Shown here piece after piece: positions 22,770-33,433 of a stretch of DNA of 64,000 nucleotides. The translations under genes were made by a program, and so were the position numbers. Source of the stretch: Pseudoneurospora amorphoporcata (taxonomy: Eukaryota; Ascomycota; Sordariomycetes; Sordariales; Sordariaceae); the NCBI GenBank assembly GCA_033297205.1, contig MU859084.1, positions 1-64,000 on the forward strand, in the 5' to 3' direction. The notes under the pieces are model-generated. The model was not told where the DNA came from, made no database searches, and was given only the letters and a program-made list of their open reading frames with translations. Position 1 is the first letter of the stretch. Each line of letters begins with the position of its first letter.

Positions 22770-23865
22770 ATGTCGGAACCACCAAGCAAACCCGTCCTAG
22801 TCCAGTGGATCCTCGACACCCGGTCCTGGTTCCCCTCAGCCGCCAAGACCCGCGATCTCGAAGCCCATGTAAACAAACCCCTGAATTGAACATCACTTTC
22901 CCCGCATCCACATCATAAAACATGAATTACTGACCGGTAAATCCCAGGCCTCCCGCCCCCTCTCCCTCCTCACCCCCACCGAGCGCGCCGCCGTGCTCAA
23001 ATACTTCCACATCCGCGACGCCAAAATGGCTTTGGCCTCGGCCCTGCTGAAGCGGTACGCCATTGCGCGGCTGGCCTCTGTTTCCTGGTCATCCGTCACC
23101 CCCGGTTTTACGCGCGACGAGCGCACCAAGCCGATCTGGCGTGACCCATTGACTGGCGCACAACCAGTCACCTTCAACGTGTCGCACCAGGCGGGGATCG
23201 TCGCGCTCGTGGCTGTGGCGGACTATCCCGTTCCGGGGCGTGCGGCGGGGGTTCAGGTTGGTGTGGATGTTGTCTGCACGTCAGAACGGAGGGATCGCGA
23301 CCAGGAGCTTATTCGCAAGGAAGGCTGGGGTAGTTTTGTGGATATGCACGCTGATGTTTTTGCGATGGGGGAGACGAGTTATCTCAAGTATCAGGTGTTG
23401 AGCGCTGTGCCGGGGTTGGTGCCTAGGGATGACCCACAAAAACCGCCGACGCCGGAACAGGTGGCGGACGGGAAGCTGAGAGCTTTTTATGCGCTTTGGG
23501 CACTCAGGGAGGCGTATGTGAAGCTGACAGGTGAGGCGTTGCTGGCGGAGTGGTTGGGAGAGCTGGAGTTTAGGTATTTTAGGCCGAGTAGGCCAACGCC
23601 GGCTTGGGATGTGCCGGCCGTTGAGACGAAGAAGGGTGAGGATGAGGGAGAGGATGCCCAGGTGCTTAGGAAGTTCGAGATACGGTTTAGGGGGAAGAAG
23701 GTGGAAGATGTGAATATGTCTTTGCGATCGATGGGACCGGATTACATGGTTGCTACGGCGGTGAGGACGCCGGAGGACCCGGGTGTTGGGTTAGGATGGA
23801 ACTTGGGGCCGTATGACACATTGGCGCTGGATGACCTGTTGAGCTTTGCAGAGTCGGTCGTGTAA
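22770..23865 (+). CDS. 4'-phosphopantetheinyl transferase, Sfp/NpgA type
   Basis: Transfers the phosphopantetheine arm of CoA to carrier-protein serines, activating polyketide synthases, peptide synthetases and alpha-aminoadipate reductase in lysine synthesis. Exons 22770-22868 and 22948-23865, 338 residues. The intron has GTAAAC, an ATTACTGAC branch and TCCCAG. Family motifs in order: FNVSHQAGIVAL (P2 region), VGVDVV (Mg-binding Asp), and FYALWALREAYVKLTGEALL (the W/F-x-x-K/R-E-x-x-x-K core with the catalytic Glu and Lys). An acidic insertion (KKGEDEGEDA) splits the C-terminal half. Fungi usually have a single enzyme of this broad type, so it should be the global activator for secondary metabolism. 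Start chosen because MSEPPSKPVLVQW matches the typical N-terminus and precedes the spliced frame. Confidence 0.95.
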
Positions 23866-24223
23866 AAGAGCTGTCAGTTTAGCAAGTGGAAATGATCTCC
23901 AAAATCAAGTGCAGTACACCAACTCCCCAGAGCAGGTACGAAAGAATACTGAATAATATTGATGAGAAAAGGGCAAGATTGGTATTTTTTGCCGCACAGT
24001 CAACTCAAACGCAACACTTTGAGATACCTTCCATGCTATATGAGGTCTTTCGGTTAAGAGACATCAACGAACTTCCCCTTTCTCTTCATTGACCCGCTCC
24101 TTCACGCCTACCAACAAGAGACCTTTGCCCGTCACAATTACACATTCCCTGTCCCAGTTGCCGGATTGCTACTTGGATTAGCTTCCCTTCTCGTGAAACG
24201 ACCTTCCTTTCTGTGTCTGCAAC

Positions 24224-26475
24224 CTATCCTTCAGTTTTAGGCACCGCTATTGCATCAAATCTCTTCTTGAGGTTTTCGATATTTTGCATGATCTGCTTGC
24301 CTTCCTGGTCGTATTGCCTGATGATATCGATGGAACTTCTTTCGAAGTCCGCGGTGTTCATCAATCCGGGTGCGTCTCTGGAGGCTGGGTCTTCGAGTAG
24401 ACGCTGGATTCGAGCTCGTTGGTAAAGATTCCACTGGGTGATGTTGTCTTCGATGCAAGGCTGGACCTCAATGACTAACCCAATGATCCAGAAATACGAT
24501 CTTGACTGGCTAAAGGTTTCGTCGTCAAACAAAAGACTGCAGTACTCCTTTGGGTTCATGAAACCTTGGACAACTAGGCCACTGATATACCTTTTCCAAC
24601 TCTTGCCATTGAGTCTCCACTGTTCTAAGGGCCTTGATTATTGCGTAAAGCTCGACAGCCGCTCCGCTGTAACCATGTACAACATCCGAAGGCCATCCTT
24701 GATTATGTCTGGGGCGAACCACTGGTCCGTGTCGTTAAACGATGTGGGAGCGAGCGATATCGTTGTCCAACGTTCCTTTTCGCTCGGGTTTGATGGTTAA
24801 GGCTATTCACTAATCATTGCTTGTATCGTCCACTTGTTAGCAGGTGGGCGATGATCATACCATAACTTCTGGAATTATTGCGATCGTGTATACCTATAGG
24901 CCGTAGAGCTGTAAGCAAGGTGGAGGAGTAATCGGAGATAAGAAGCAAAAAGGAAGAAGAAACACATGACAACGGGATGAAAGGGTACGAGACAGAAAGA
25001 AAAATAACGGACTAAGCACTCACAGTGAAGGCGCTTTGTCTGAAGGCGCGAGGCCTTGGAGTTTGTAACCCATTATCCTTCGTATCGGTTCGAGGCTTCT
25101 CGTAAAGATGCTCAACCCTGATGTTGTTATCCTCACAAGTCTTGACCAGCGACTCCGTGGCTGCTATATTGTGTTTCTCTTTATCCTCATCTCTTGTATT
25201 CTCCCCACGGCCTAGATGCATATCATGTACTGTTTCCACAGTTTATATCATCTTGTAAAAGGTGATGTGAAATGCGATCGAACGAGTTGAGTACGGATTT
25301 GCTGCAGTCGTGCCACCCCTGCGTTCACATGCGAGATGTATATCGATAGCATCGGCAACTGGACATCCGCCAGTTTCTTGACGACGAAATGCGAGGAAGA
25401 AGTATGGATCCCGTGATTTCATATTTACCAAAGCCAGGGAAAGACCGCGTATCTGTCTGCATAAGTTGTTTAGTCTATAGCGACCATGTATAAGCGGCTT
25501 CTTGCTCGTAGAGTTTCATTTACTTACATGACTCGATTCCAGCCAGCAGTTTTCGTTGCCGGACATTTTGGCAGCATCTCGGTTCCTGTCTCCAAGAGTT
25601 CGCGAGTATGGGTGTTAATTGGATTGAAAGACCACTCTCCATCCTTCATGGTGCTGACGTAGATCTGATTCTTTGAGAGCCGGTAATCCACACGGTCATG
25701 CGAACCAGGATCAAAATCCGCAATATCAATAACACCAAACTGTCCGAGGTCATATATGGCCTGTTCCATGTCGGTCAATAAATTTCTTCCATCGGTGCCA
25801 GGAATTCGGTCATGGTCGGGTATTGAGTTATGCAATGCGTCTCTTCGTGAGAACCACTTCCCATTAAAAGAGAGATCAATCTTTCAATCCCGGGGGATAA
25901 GGTGAAGGATACCGCCCGGTTCCGTTGCCTCAAGCGCATGTCGATATGCGAAAATAGGCAAAGGTGCATCACTGTCATAAGCCCATCCAGGTGCATACTC
26001 CGCACAGGAGTTATAGTCGAACCATCAGCTAACATAGGAGCCTGGATAAGAACACGTACTATCTATAATGTCGTATCAGTTAGTCAAAGAATGGGGAGCA
26101 GCTTTTCAAAATTCGGCGTGGGAAAACGTACCTTACGCATGATGTCTAGCAAATACCGCTCCCCAGGGCTAGGTTCCCAGCTAGGAATACCATCCTAGAT
26201 CTCTGGTGAGTAATGGAAGAGGGTAAAACCCCTTTTGGTCATGGGGTTATGAAGGAAACACATACCCAATTTCTCCTCTCAGCTTGCTTGTTGATTCAAC
26301 CACGGAGTTAGCAACTAGAAAGTGATACTCAAGCACAAGGGAGTGAACGAAATTAGGGGACTTGGCAACAAAGAACAAGTCGAGGTAAGTTCTTCGGGCA
26401 ATGGATGGGAAATGAGAACCGAGTTACATGAATCCGGTCCCATAACACCGTCAACTCTTGGTTCAGCGGAGGCAT
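24224..26475 (-). pseudogene. decayed multi-exon gene, CorA-like family member (tentative)
   Basis: The minus strand from an ATG at 26475 (MPPLNQELTVLWDRIH) to a TAG at 24224 reads a coherent protein once introns are removed: DLFFVAKSPNF, VVESTSKLRGEI, PSWEPSPGERYLLDIMRK, LIQAPMLADG, DMEQAIYDLGQFGV, then, after an intron at 25458-25527 (GTAAGT...TGCAG), RGLSLALVNMKSRDPYFF, and finally WTTISLAPTSFND, GFMNPKEYCSLLFDDE and YFWIIGL. The frame is broken by TAA at 25243-25245 and TAA at 24638-24640; both look like CAA (Gln) changed to TAA. At least two frame changes (near 26390 and 25850) lack obvious splice sites. The YFW...DNITQW block resembles the cytosolic part of the large fungal CorA-like family, but no membrane segments follow. 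Pseudogene status is likely; family is tentative. Confidence 0.6.
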
Positions 26476-27004
26476 CGTCTTGTTAAGGCAAATGTTGAAG
26501 AAAGGGAAGAGGAAAAGAGCATGTGCCTAAGTCTTGTGAACGACAAGTGGGTGAAGTAAACTGACGAAAATTTGTCTCGATCAGTGATGGGTCGTTTGGG
26601 GAGCGGTGTAATATACGTAGTTAAAACCTGCAAATTCGATGTGCTTTCCCTCGGACAAACTCTCCTCAACTTACTGCTGTTCCCGAAGTTTTGATTGGTG
26701 AACGAGGATAGCTCTCGAGACAATGGTAGCTGTATTGCCCAGAGTGTTTCTTAGATGAGTGGCGCGTGTTCTCTGTACTCGTGAAAGTGAAGCCTCATCG
26801 AAATCATCGAATTAACAGCTGAGTTGGGAACCGGTTAGCATGACAATCCATTCACATGTTTTGAGTACGTGTCCCAACTTACGCCTAGGGTACATTTCTC
26901 CAATGATTCATTGTCCTGAGCGACGAGATGTTGCTGACATTCCAGCTGTATACCTAACAAGAAGTGACGAGATGGTTTCCACTTGATGGTTGGGGCGCAT
27001 TCAT

Positions 27005-27560
27005 CTAAACATTGTCAGATATTGCTCCGAATCTGTTTATCAGGGTTTCAAGCTCTCGCTTGATATCGTCTCCGTCCCGATCAAACTTTTCGAGCTCCAA
27101 CTTGATCGTTTCAAGTTTCAACCTTTTTGTCTCAGTCTCTCACTTTTTCCCCTCAGTCTCCAATATTTTCTTCTCAGGCCCCAACTCTCTAGACGCTGAC
27201 TCCGACTTGCTCTCCTCGAACACGAGCGGGGTTGAATACGAAGTGGCATGCACCATTTTTTCCTTCCTTGCGCCCAGCATTTCGGGGCAATAGGAAGTTC
27301 GGGAAAGAGCGTGAAAGCCTGACTGACATGGTTCTCTTTGTTAGTGAAGTTTGCGCAATAGGTATGTAGCTTCACTCGGGAACCTGTACTCACTAACAGA
27401 GTGACATTCAGTTGACAAGCCCTGAGATCGCAACTTCCAAAGCTTCCTGCGTCGACATAGCTGAAGAGTGGTCTTTCCTTTTTTGAGCCCTTCTGCCGAA
27501 TGGAATTTTCTTGCTCGCTTCATTGACTGATTTGATAACGAGTGACGAGCGGGGTTAAAT
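27005..27560 (-). pseudogene. second relic, coiled-coil C-terminus, possible paralog of the preceding relic
   Basis: On the minus strand, KKERPLFSYVDAGSFG and ACQLNVTLL end at a GTGAGT donor (about 27394), and after a CATGTCAG acceptor (about 27332) the reading resumes with GFHALSRTSYCPEMLG, STPLVFEESKSES and ILETEGKK, then a TGA at 27140-27142, then KLELEKFDRDGDDIKREL and RFGAISDNV before TAG at 27005-27007. The TGA sits in the middle of a clear coiled coil and the same frame continues, so it is a nonsense change (CGA-to-TGA type). A second in-frame TGA lies near the upstream end. The end (D-x-x-G...E-x-L...RF-x-AI) echoes the end of the neighbouring relic (DQEGKQI...ENLKKRFDAI), suggesting duplicated family members. 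Function unknown. Confidence 0.5.
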
Positions 27561-27924
27561 ATGGAAATCTTTTTGACAACGAATGCTTCTTCCTTCCGCC
27601 TCAAGCAAGTCATCGTCTACCTCACGATCATGGCTTTGACTGGAGCCATCCCATCGATAAACTTGGACCAGATCCCAATAATTGCAACAACATCCATTCA
27701 TATTATCATTGCAGCCGACTGACGTTGTGGTTTGTTATTTCAATTCTTTGCATATGTGCTTACATCGTAAATCGATCAGCAAGATTCCAAGCCAAACATC
27801 AAAGATCTATAATACAAGAGTGAAACACCACGCTCTATCAGTAGCAGAAAGAAAGATGCTCCGCTTTGGCATTCCCATAGATGCCCTGACTCTCTTACCT
27901 CTGCCTTTGGGCTGAAAGTCCACA

Positions 27925-28195
27925 TCATCCCTTACAAAATGAACAATAAAATTCTTCAAGAAGATCCACCTCTTTCGCCTCTTCCTCTTCCTCTTCCTCT
28001 TCCACCACCTCCTCCTCTCCAAATCCCTTCCCTTCCGCCTCCGGCAAAACCACCCAGGGCAGAACCCTGGCCCGACAAATTCAACCCAGCTACATATGGT
28101 GGTTAGCGTACGCAGGCTGACAAGGAGGAAATGGCGAAGGGAAATAAGGATAGTAGCCGTCCAAGTGGTACGTGGTCATCACATTCGGCAACATA
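27925..28195 (-). other. unassigned open segments just downstream of cry-DASH
   Basis: Directly after the cry stop, the minus strand reads MLPNVMTTYHLDGYYPYFP and PSPFPPCQPA (from ATG at 28195), and further on VLPWVVLPEAEGKGFGEE, a Glu run, then AKEVDLLEEFYCSFCKG and TGA at 27925. A GTACGC...GCCAG segment (28067-28112, 46 nt) would join the two in frame, giving 74 residues, but its branch site is poor. Options are a small gene, an alternative C-terminal exon of cry, or chance. I do not recognise the product. Confidence 0.3.
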
Positions 28196-28221
28196 CCAAA
28201 CATAGTAGCAGCTGACGGATC

Positions 28222-30539
28222 CTATGCGTCAGTCTGGACTTGTGAGGTTACTTGTTGGTCGGAATGGTGATGATGTCCACCTGATGCCCCATTTTGGGGG
28301 GCATACCGGCCACGGAATCCTCCTCCTCCTCCGCCCCTGACGCCTCCGCCGCCACGGTAACCTCCACCACCATTGCCACCAAAGCTGTGATACCCTTGAG
28401 ACGAAGAATGTCCGCCTCCTCCTCCACCGCGACCTCCACGCCCTCGGAAGTAGTCGTTGCCGCCGCGGTGGAAGTAATGGTTGTTATGGTGGTTGTGATG
28501 GTGCGAGTGCGAGCGCCCGCCATGGTTGCTTGAAGACTGTGACCTGCTGCTACCCTGAGAAGTCTGCTGGGCCTGGTCGGTGCCTCCAGCGGCTCCGTTA
28601 GACTCTGCTCCGGCATTGCTACCACCGGAGCCGTCGGGACTACCTGAGCCAGAATGACCTTCACTGCTGCCCGGGCTTTCAGCACTACCATGACTTTCCC
28701 GGTTCTTGGGGCCCCTCTTTCTGAAGAAGGGACGCTTCTTGACCTTGGATGGCTTGTGGTCAAGGTTGAACTTGATAGGCTTAATCGGATCCGTCACCAT
28801 GATGTTGTCCTCCAGGCCGGCCGTTTTCAGATCCTCTTTAGAGGCTGTCCAAGCCTGGAAAACATTCTCGAGATTCTCGAAATCGGCGACCTCGGGAACC
28901 CAAGCCCGGACGTAGGCACCATCCTTGTCGTAGTCGAATGCTTGCTTCACAGGGTTGAAAATCCGAGCTGCGCCGCGAGGGTCGTTGCCCACACCGGCTA
29001 CGTATTGCCAGTTGGCCCAGTTAGAGGACACATCGTAGTCCACGAGGAGCATCTCGTACCACTCTGCACCATATCTCCAGTCGATCTCCAGGTGCTTGGC
29101 GAGGAAGCTAGCAACGTTTTGCCGCGCCCGGTTGGATGTGTAGCCGGTGTACATAAGCTCTCTTTGAGATGCATCGATGAGTCCCATGCCTGTTGTTCCG
29201 GCATTGAACCTCGCAAGGATAGCCGAGACCTTCTCAGGATTAGGCTCCTGTCCAGGCAACGCTATGCTGGTGTTGGCAGTTTTCCACCCGTGCTTCTTAT
29301 CTTCACCTTCGTAATCTGTATGCTTGCCATTGAAGCCCTCTATGCGGAAGAGCTTGTCACCATACTTTTGGTGGCACAACCTCATGTAGTCGCGCCACAA
29401 GAGTTCTATTCTGACGGTCTCCGTGCCTTGGTTATCCCCTTCTCCGAACCCGTCAGCCCCTTGGTACTTGGTGTCCGATCCATCCTCGTAGGCCACCAAA
29501 GCGTGGTGGATCTGGCGAGCGGTGACACATCCCTGTGCAAGGTATGCTGACAGCTTGGTACTGAACTCTGGACCAAAAAGGCCATTCCGGGTGTCCTTGT
29601 AACTCTTCATGCCTCCGCTCATCACGAGGTGGTCGATTCGCTTTTGAGCCAATGTTTCTCCGCCTTTAAACGGGTGTGATGATTCCGCCTTCTCTGGAAA
29701 CTCTGGAAGATTCTTCAGGAAGTTCTTGACCGGCCTGACGACGGTCTCTACCAATTCCTCGCAGGTGTCTGGGATGCGGAACGGTGCTTGTTGACTTGGA
29801 ATCATGTCTGTGTCGGGGTATGCAGGCAAGGCCCCCTTTTCAGGGACTGGCAGTGTCTTCCTTGCCTTCTCGCGCAAAGGCTCTATTTGTTTTCGGTATG
29901 TGGTAAAGATATCGGGGAGGTCGTTGAGGTCTGTGATTCCTGTATCTCGACTGTAACCCAGAGATCGGTCAGATTTTTTTTTTTTCTTTTACTTCAGCAT
30001 CCGCTATGGGGGGAGAGGGGTAGAACTTGCTCGTTGATAAAATACTTCTCATCATCCCATAGCTTGAAGTCTATGCCACTGCTTGCACAAAAAGATGCCA
30101 CATCTTTTTCGTCGCTCTTCTCCTCTGAGCCTTCGTGGCTTGTCATCCACACGGCTCCCACTTGGCATTCCTTCGCCTTGAGCCCTTCGACTAGCGACTT
30201 TACAGCATCTTTGTATGTTCCAACGCGGACGAGAAGGTCACTGCCATTTGATTGAAGGCTTGTCTTGAGATCCCAAACCGACTCAGCCAGGAACTTGGCA
30301 CGGTATGGACCGCATCTTGCGTACCCTCCAACAGCGCTCTTGGGAGCAGGATGTGGGTTCTCACTTCCCTCTGGAACAAAGCCGGAGAGGTCAAGCTGCT
30401 GCGCAGGAAAGACGTAGACGGGAAGGAGGTGCGAAAAGCCGTGGTTGGAGTCTGGATCGGCGAGGTGGTGGAAGATGGGGTTGTCTGACAAGCGAAGCTC
30501 CCTACGCAACACATAGATGACAACCTTTGACTGCATCAT
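28222..30539 (-). CDS. cry: cryptochrome DASH (photolyase/cryptochrome family)
   Basis: Blue/UV-A light-absorbing flavoprotein; CRY-DASH proteins bind FAD and a folate antenna and repair cyclobutane dimers in single-stranded DNA. Exons on the minus strand: 30539-30031 and 29950-28222, 745 residues. The start is the ATG giving MMQSKVVIYVLRREL. The Rossmann antenna domain covers about 1-170; the FAD domain includes LSAYLAQGCVTARQIHHAL, LLWRDYMRL, SNRARQNVASFLAKHL and the DYDVSSNWANWQYVAGVGNDPR block. The single intron (29951-30030) has a GC donor (GCAAGT) and a TACAG acceptor; this gives YFIND-RDTGIT in frame, while the unspliced frame stops. The last 150 residues are Gly/Arg/Asn-rich with repeated RGG-like units (YFRGRGGRGG, GFRGRY), an RNA-binding-type tail seen in some fungal CRY-DASH. 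The upstream gap to the next recognisable sequence is only about 0.2 kb. Confidence 0.96.
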
Positions 30540-30765
30540 GTTGGGCAACCAAGGTAAGGATAGGGTCCCTAGAGATATAGGGGTCTTGTCTTGGCATAGA
30601 TGTTAAGTCGAGGGATGTTGAAACGTTAACCCAACCCCGCTGGATGGTGTAAGTTATGTGATATCGGCGGGGACGAGGCTAGACGGGGCTTAAGTGGATT
30701 TGTCGTTGTGTCAACTTGATGTTAGTCGTCTGGTCAACTTGGCCGTGCTATGATGTGCCTTGACG

Positions 30766-31360
30766 TATGGGTATGAGGACTTTGCAACCTCTTGGGATGA
30801 AGACCGAATTGGGTGTAAGTATATAGAGGATGCCGATAATGATGAGGCACGAGAACAAGACCCGCAATCGTCTGACGAGGAGGAGGGTATAGTCGACTCA
30901 AATATGCCTTCAAACAAGCCGTGATGGAGCTAGAACTCTTATGAAGGCGTGTGGAAGATTGTGATGGGAAAGGAGCTGAGCAAGGACCCTGGTAGGCCTG
31001 GGAGACTAGAGGAGATGGAGGAGGAGGAGTGGCAAGAAAAGGAAATGTGACGACCGTGTACTAGTCCTGGAAGGATATGCAACATCCAGACGATGGGGTA
31101 TGTACGGCGATGATGTATCCCCTCTGCATCTGTATCTGCCCGGTGCCCTGCGAGGAAGGACCCTGGCAGGAAATGGCACGAGAACATGATGAGCATCTAG
31201 ACGAGGAGCAAACCGTGACATGGATGACATGGTTGACTTCTCTCCGGTAGTCGATGCCCCTTCCGAGCCATACAACGCCATGCAGAATAGTACTGCGAAT
31301 AGCTATCCCGAATTGGAAGAAGGCCCCCATAGGAGTATCCTCCGATGGACATGAATAACT
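30766..31360 (+). pseudogene. acidic protein relic upstream of cry
   Basis: The plus strand reads YGYEDFATSWDEDRIG, DADNDEAREQDPQSSDEEEG, then TGA (30922-30924) and TAG (30931-30933), and in the same frame SYEGVWKIVMGKELS and EEMEEEEWQEKEM before another TGA. Further on, in a different frame, it reads DMDDMVDFSPVVDAPSEPYN and SYPELEEGPHRS up to a TGA near 31350. The residue make-up (acidic, few Cys, Arg or His) is unlike the random frames around it, so I read this as a decayed or heavily spliced gene. No family recognised. Confidence 0.4.
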
Positions 31361-33433
31361 GGCGATGTGTGGGGCCGGAGAGTACAGCGGGATCGTGGCC
31401 GAAGATGCATGGAGGGAGGTATGGCCTCCAAGGCCATCGGTTACCCCCATTCCCCTGGGCATTTCCATTTCCAGGACCGCGGTTGGTCGGGTCCTTGTTC
31501 ATTCCATTTCCAGCTTTGTGGTTGTTCGGTTGTCTGGACGGACATGTCAACGGCTGCAAAAGCAGAAGGTGTCGCCATTCCATTGTCATCCTGTCTGTCA
31601 TTTCCTCGTAAGCATGCGTGGACCGGACCGGTTGCCGCATGACCGTGACGCATCTGGACCCTCCCATGTTGTTCTTTGCTAGCTCAGTCTTTTCGGCAGG
31701 ATTTGCCTCTTGCAAGCGGCTCATCATCAACACGGGAACGGAACATGTGAAGAGAGAGCGAAGTATTGGCAAGAATCGAGGGGAAGGAAGGCTCGAAACT
31801 TGGCCGCTGAGGCTCTGATGAGACGAGCAGTCCGTTTTAGGAAAGGGCAAATGGAAATGGCTTGCTCTGTGTGGTTGCGCCTGCGTGAACTGGAGGGAGC
31901 TAGGGGTGATGGCGCAGTGAACGGCGCGATTCCAACGACATGTCTTGGCACACGGAGATCGGGCTGTGAGATCCAGGTCGGGAAAATTCGACTGTGGGGT
32001 GGGTGGGTCGCCAAGCTTGGCATGTCCTTGGAATCCTTCAACGGCCGCCCCTGGTCCCGAGTGCCGGGATGTGGACGTTGAGGCTGCCCCTGCACTGGCC
32101 TGACAACCCAAGGCAGCTGCCATCCTCCACTCGGCATCCCGAACGAGTGAGTTTAGGGACAGCAACAACAACATCAGCTTCCTTCTCCCAAAGCTCAGCT
32201 CTGACCGCGCGGCAGGCAAGATGACCCCGTAACAATCACGGGCACTTTGGATGTTTGCCTCCATTCCCAACGACATTCCGAGGTATCATCTGCCTACCTA
32301 ACAAAGGGTGTCTGGCGTCCTCGACTGGATCAAGTCCTCGAACCCTGCGGTAGGTTGGTTCAGGTTGGATAGAGGTGGAAAGGTATGGAGGCACCGAGCA
32401 AGGAACATACGACCAACTGACATTAGATGTTTTTCTACCACAATAACAAAAGAAAAACAAGCAATGTCGGTGAGAGTCTGCCCCACACCGAAAGATCTCG
32501 CCGACAACAGCGGAGCGAAGAAAAGATGGCTTTTTGGAAATTGCCATCCAGACTCTTTAGCATGTCTCGTTCTCGCCAGCCTTCTGCTGGGATTTGATAT
32601 TGTGACCCGCGACCCTGCAACGCCTAAAACGTGCTGCGGGTGTAACATCCATTGAGCGCCTCGGGGCCAACCCAGAAGGAATATTTTCGGTAATTGCATT
32701 TCCTCCCTTTCCAGGTTTCTTCTAGCTAACTGCCGCGGAAACTGGTCCGCTCTTAGTGCTACCTCCTCCGATTGGCGATGTCTGACCTTCAGGGCCCTTC
32801 TCCACTAGGCTATCGATTTTCCTAGCAGCCTCTAAAGCCTCCCAGAAGCCTCGGAAAGCCTCACCTTGGTCGGAAGAGAGACATTCCGGGGAAACACCGC
32901 CGATCGACGGGTTCGGGAACCTCCCGTCATATCTCCCGCCGGCTGTTGACTCTGTGATAGTGGCAATGACGGTGCCCGTCTAGAGATGACAACCTACGCA
33001 AGAGGACTAGGGATGTTTATTCCTCGGTTAACCGATATCTTTCCAGGTGAACACGGGTACGGCTGTGGTTCAGATATGACTACCAGGCACCCTGAGCCTC
33101 AGGCTCTATCACGATCCTTCTAGGCTTTTCAAGGCCTTCGTCAATGCTTGTGCTTCTCAACTGAACGGGAATTGGTCGCCCTAAGCGGGATTACAACGAC
33201 GATCCTGAACGGTACCTTACATATCGGCTCACTAGCAAGAGATCCTTTTCTGCATTTTCCGAGTACCGACAGCACGTTTCAGAGTCAGACACACGACTCC
33301 AGGAACGCACAGGCACAGTACGTGTTCTTGCAGACAGTGAACGACGGAGTGCTACAACATCCTCCACAAGCCAATCGCATGACGCTAGCAGTACGCCAAC
33401 GATACACTGCCATGTATTTCGTGGCACTGTGGC
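31361..33433. other. spacer without recognised gene
   Basis: Both strands carry long but compositionally random open frames here (see rejected items). A CCATTTCCA word repeats near 31460-31510. Nothing else is supportable. Confidence 0.35.

Noticed and set aside
24560..24605. Intron with donor GTATAT in the CorA-like relic
   Set aside because: Reading straight through gives the better family pattern (SGLVVQGFMNPKEYC), so the frame is continuous and the upstream TAA is a true stop.
30540..30548. Start of cry three codons upstream at 30548
   Set aside because: That codon is TTG; the first ATG of the frame is at 30539.
31197..32276. 359-residue open frame on the minus strand
   Set aside because: The translation is rich in His, Cys, Arg, Met and Ser with no domain-like pattern, and the opposite strand is nearly as open. 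I judge it a chance frame.
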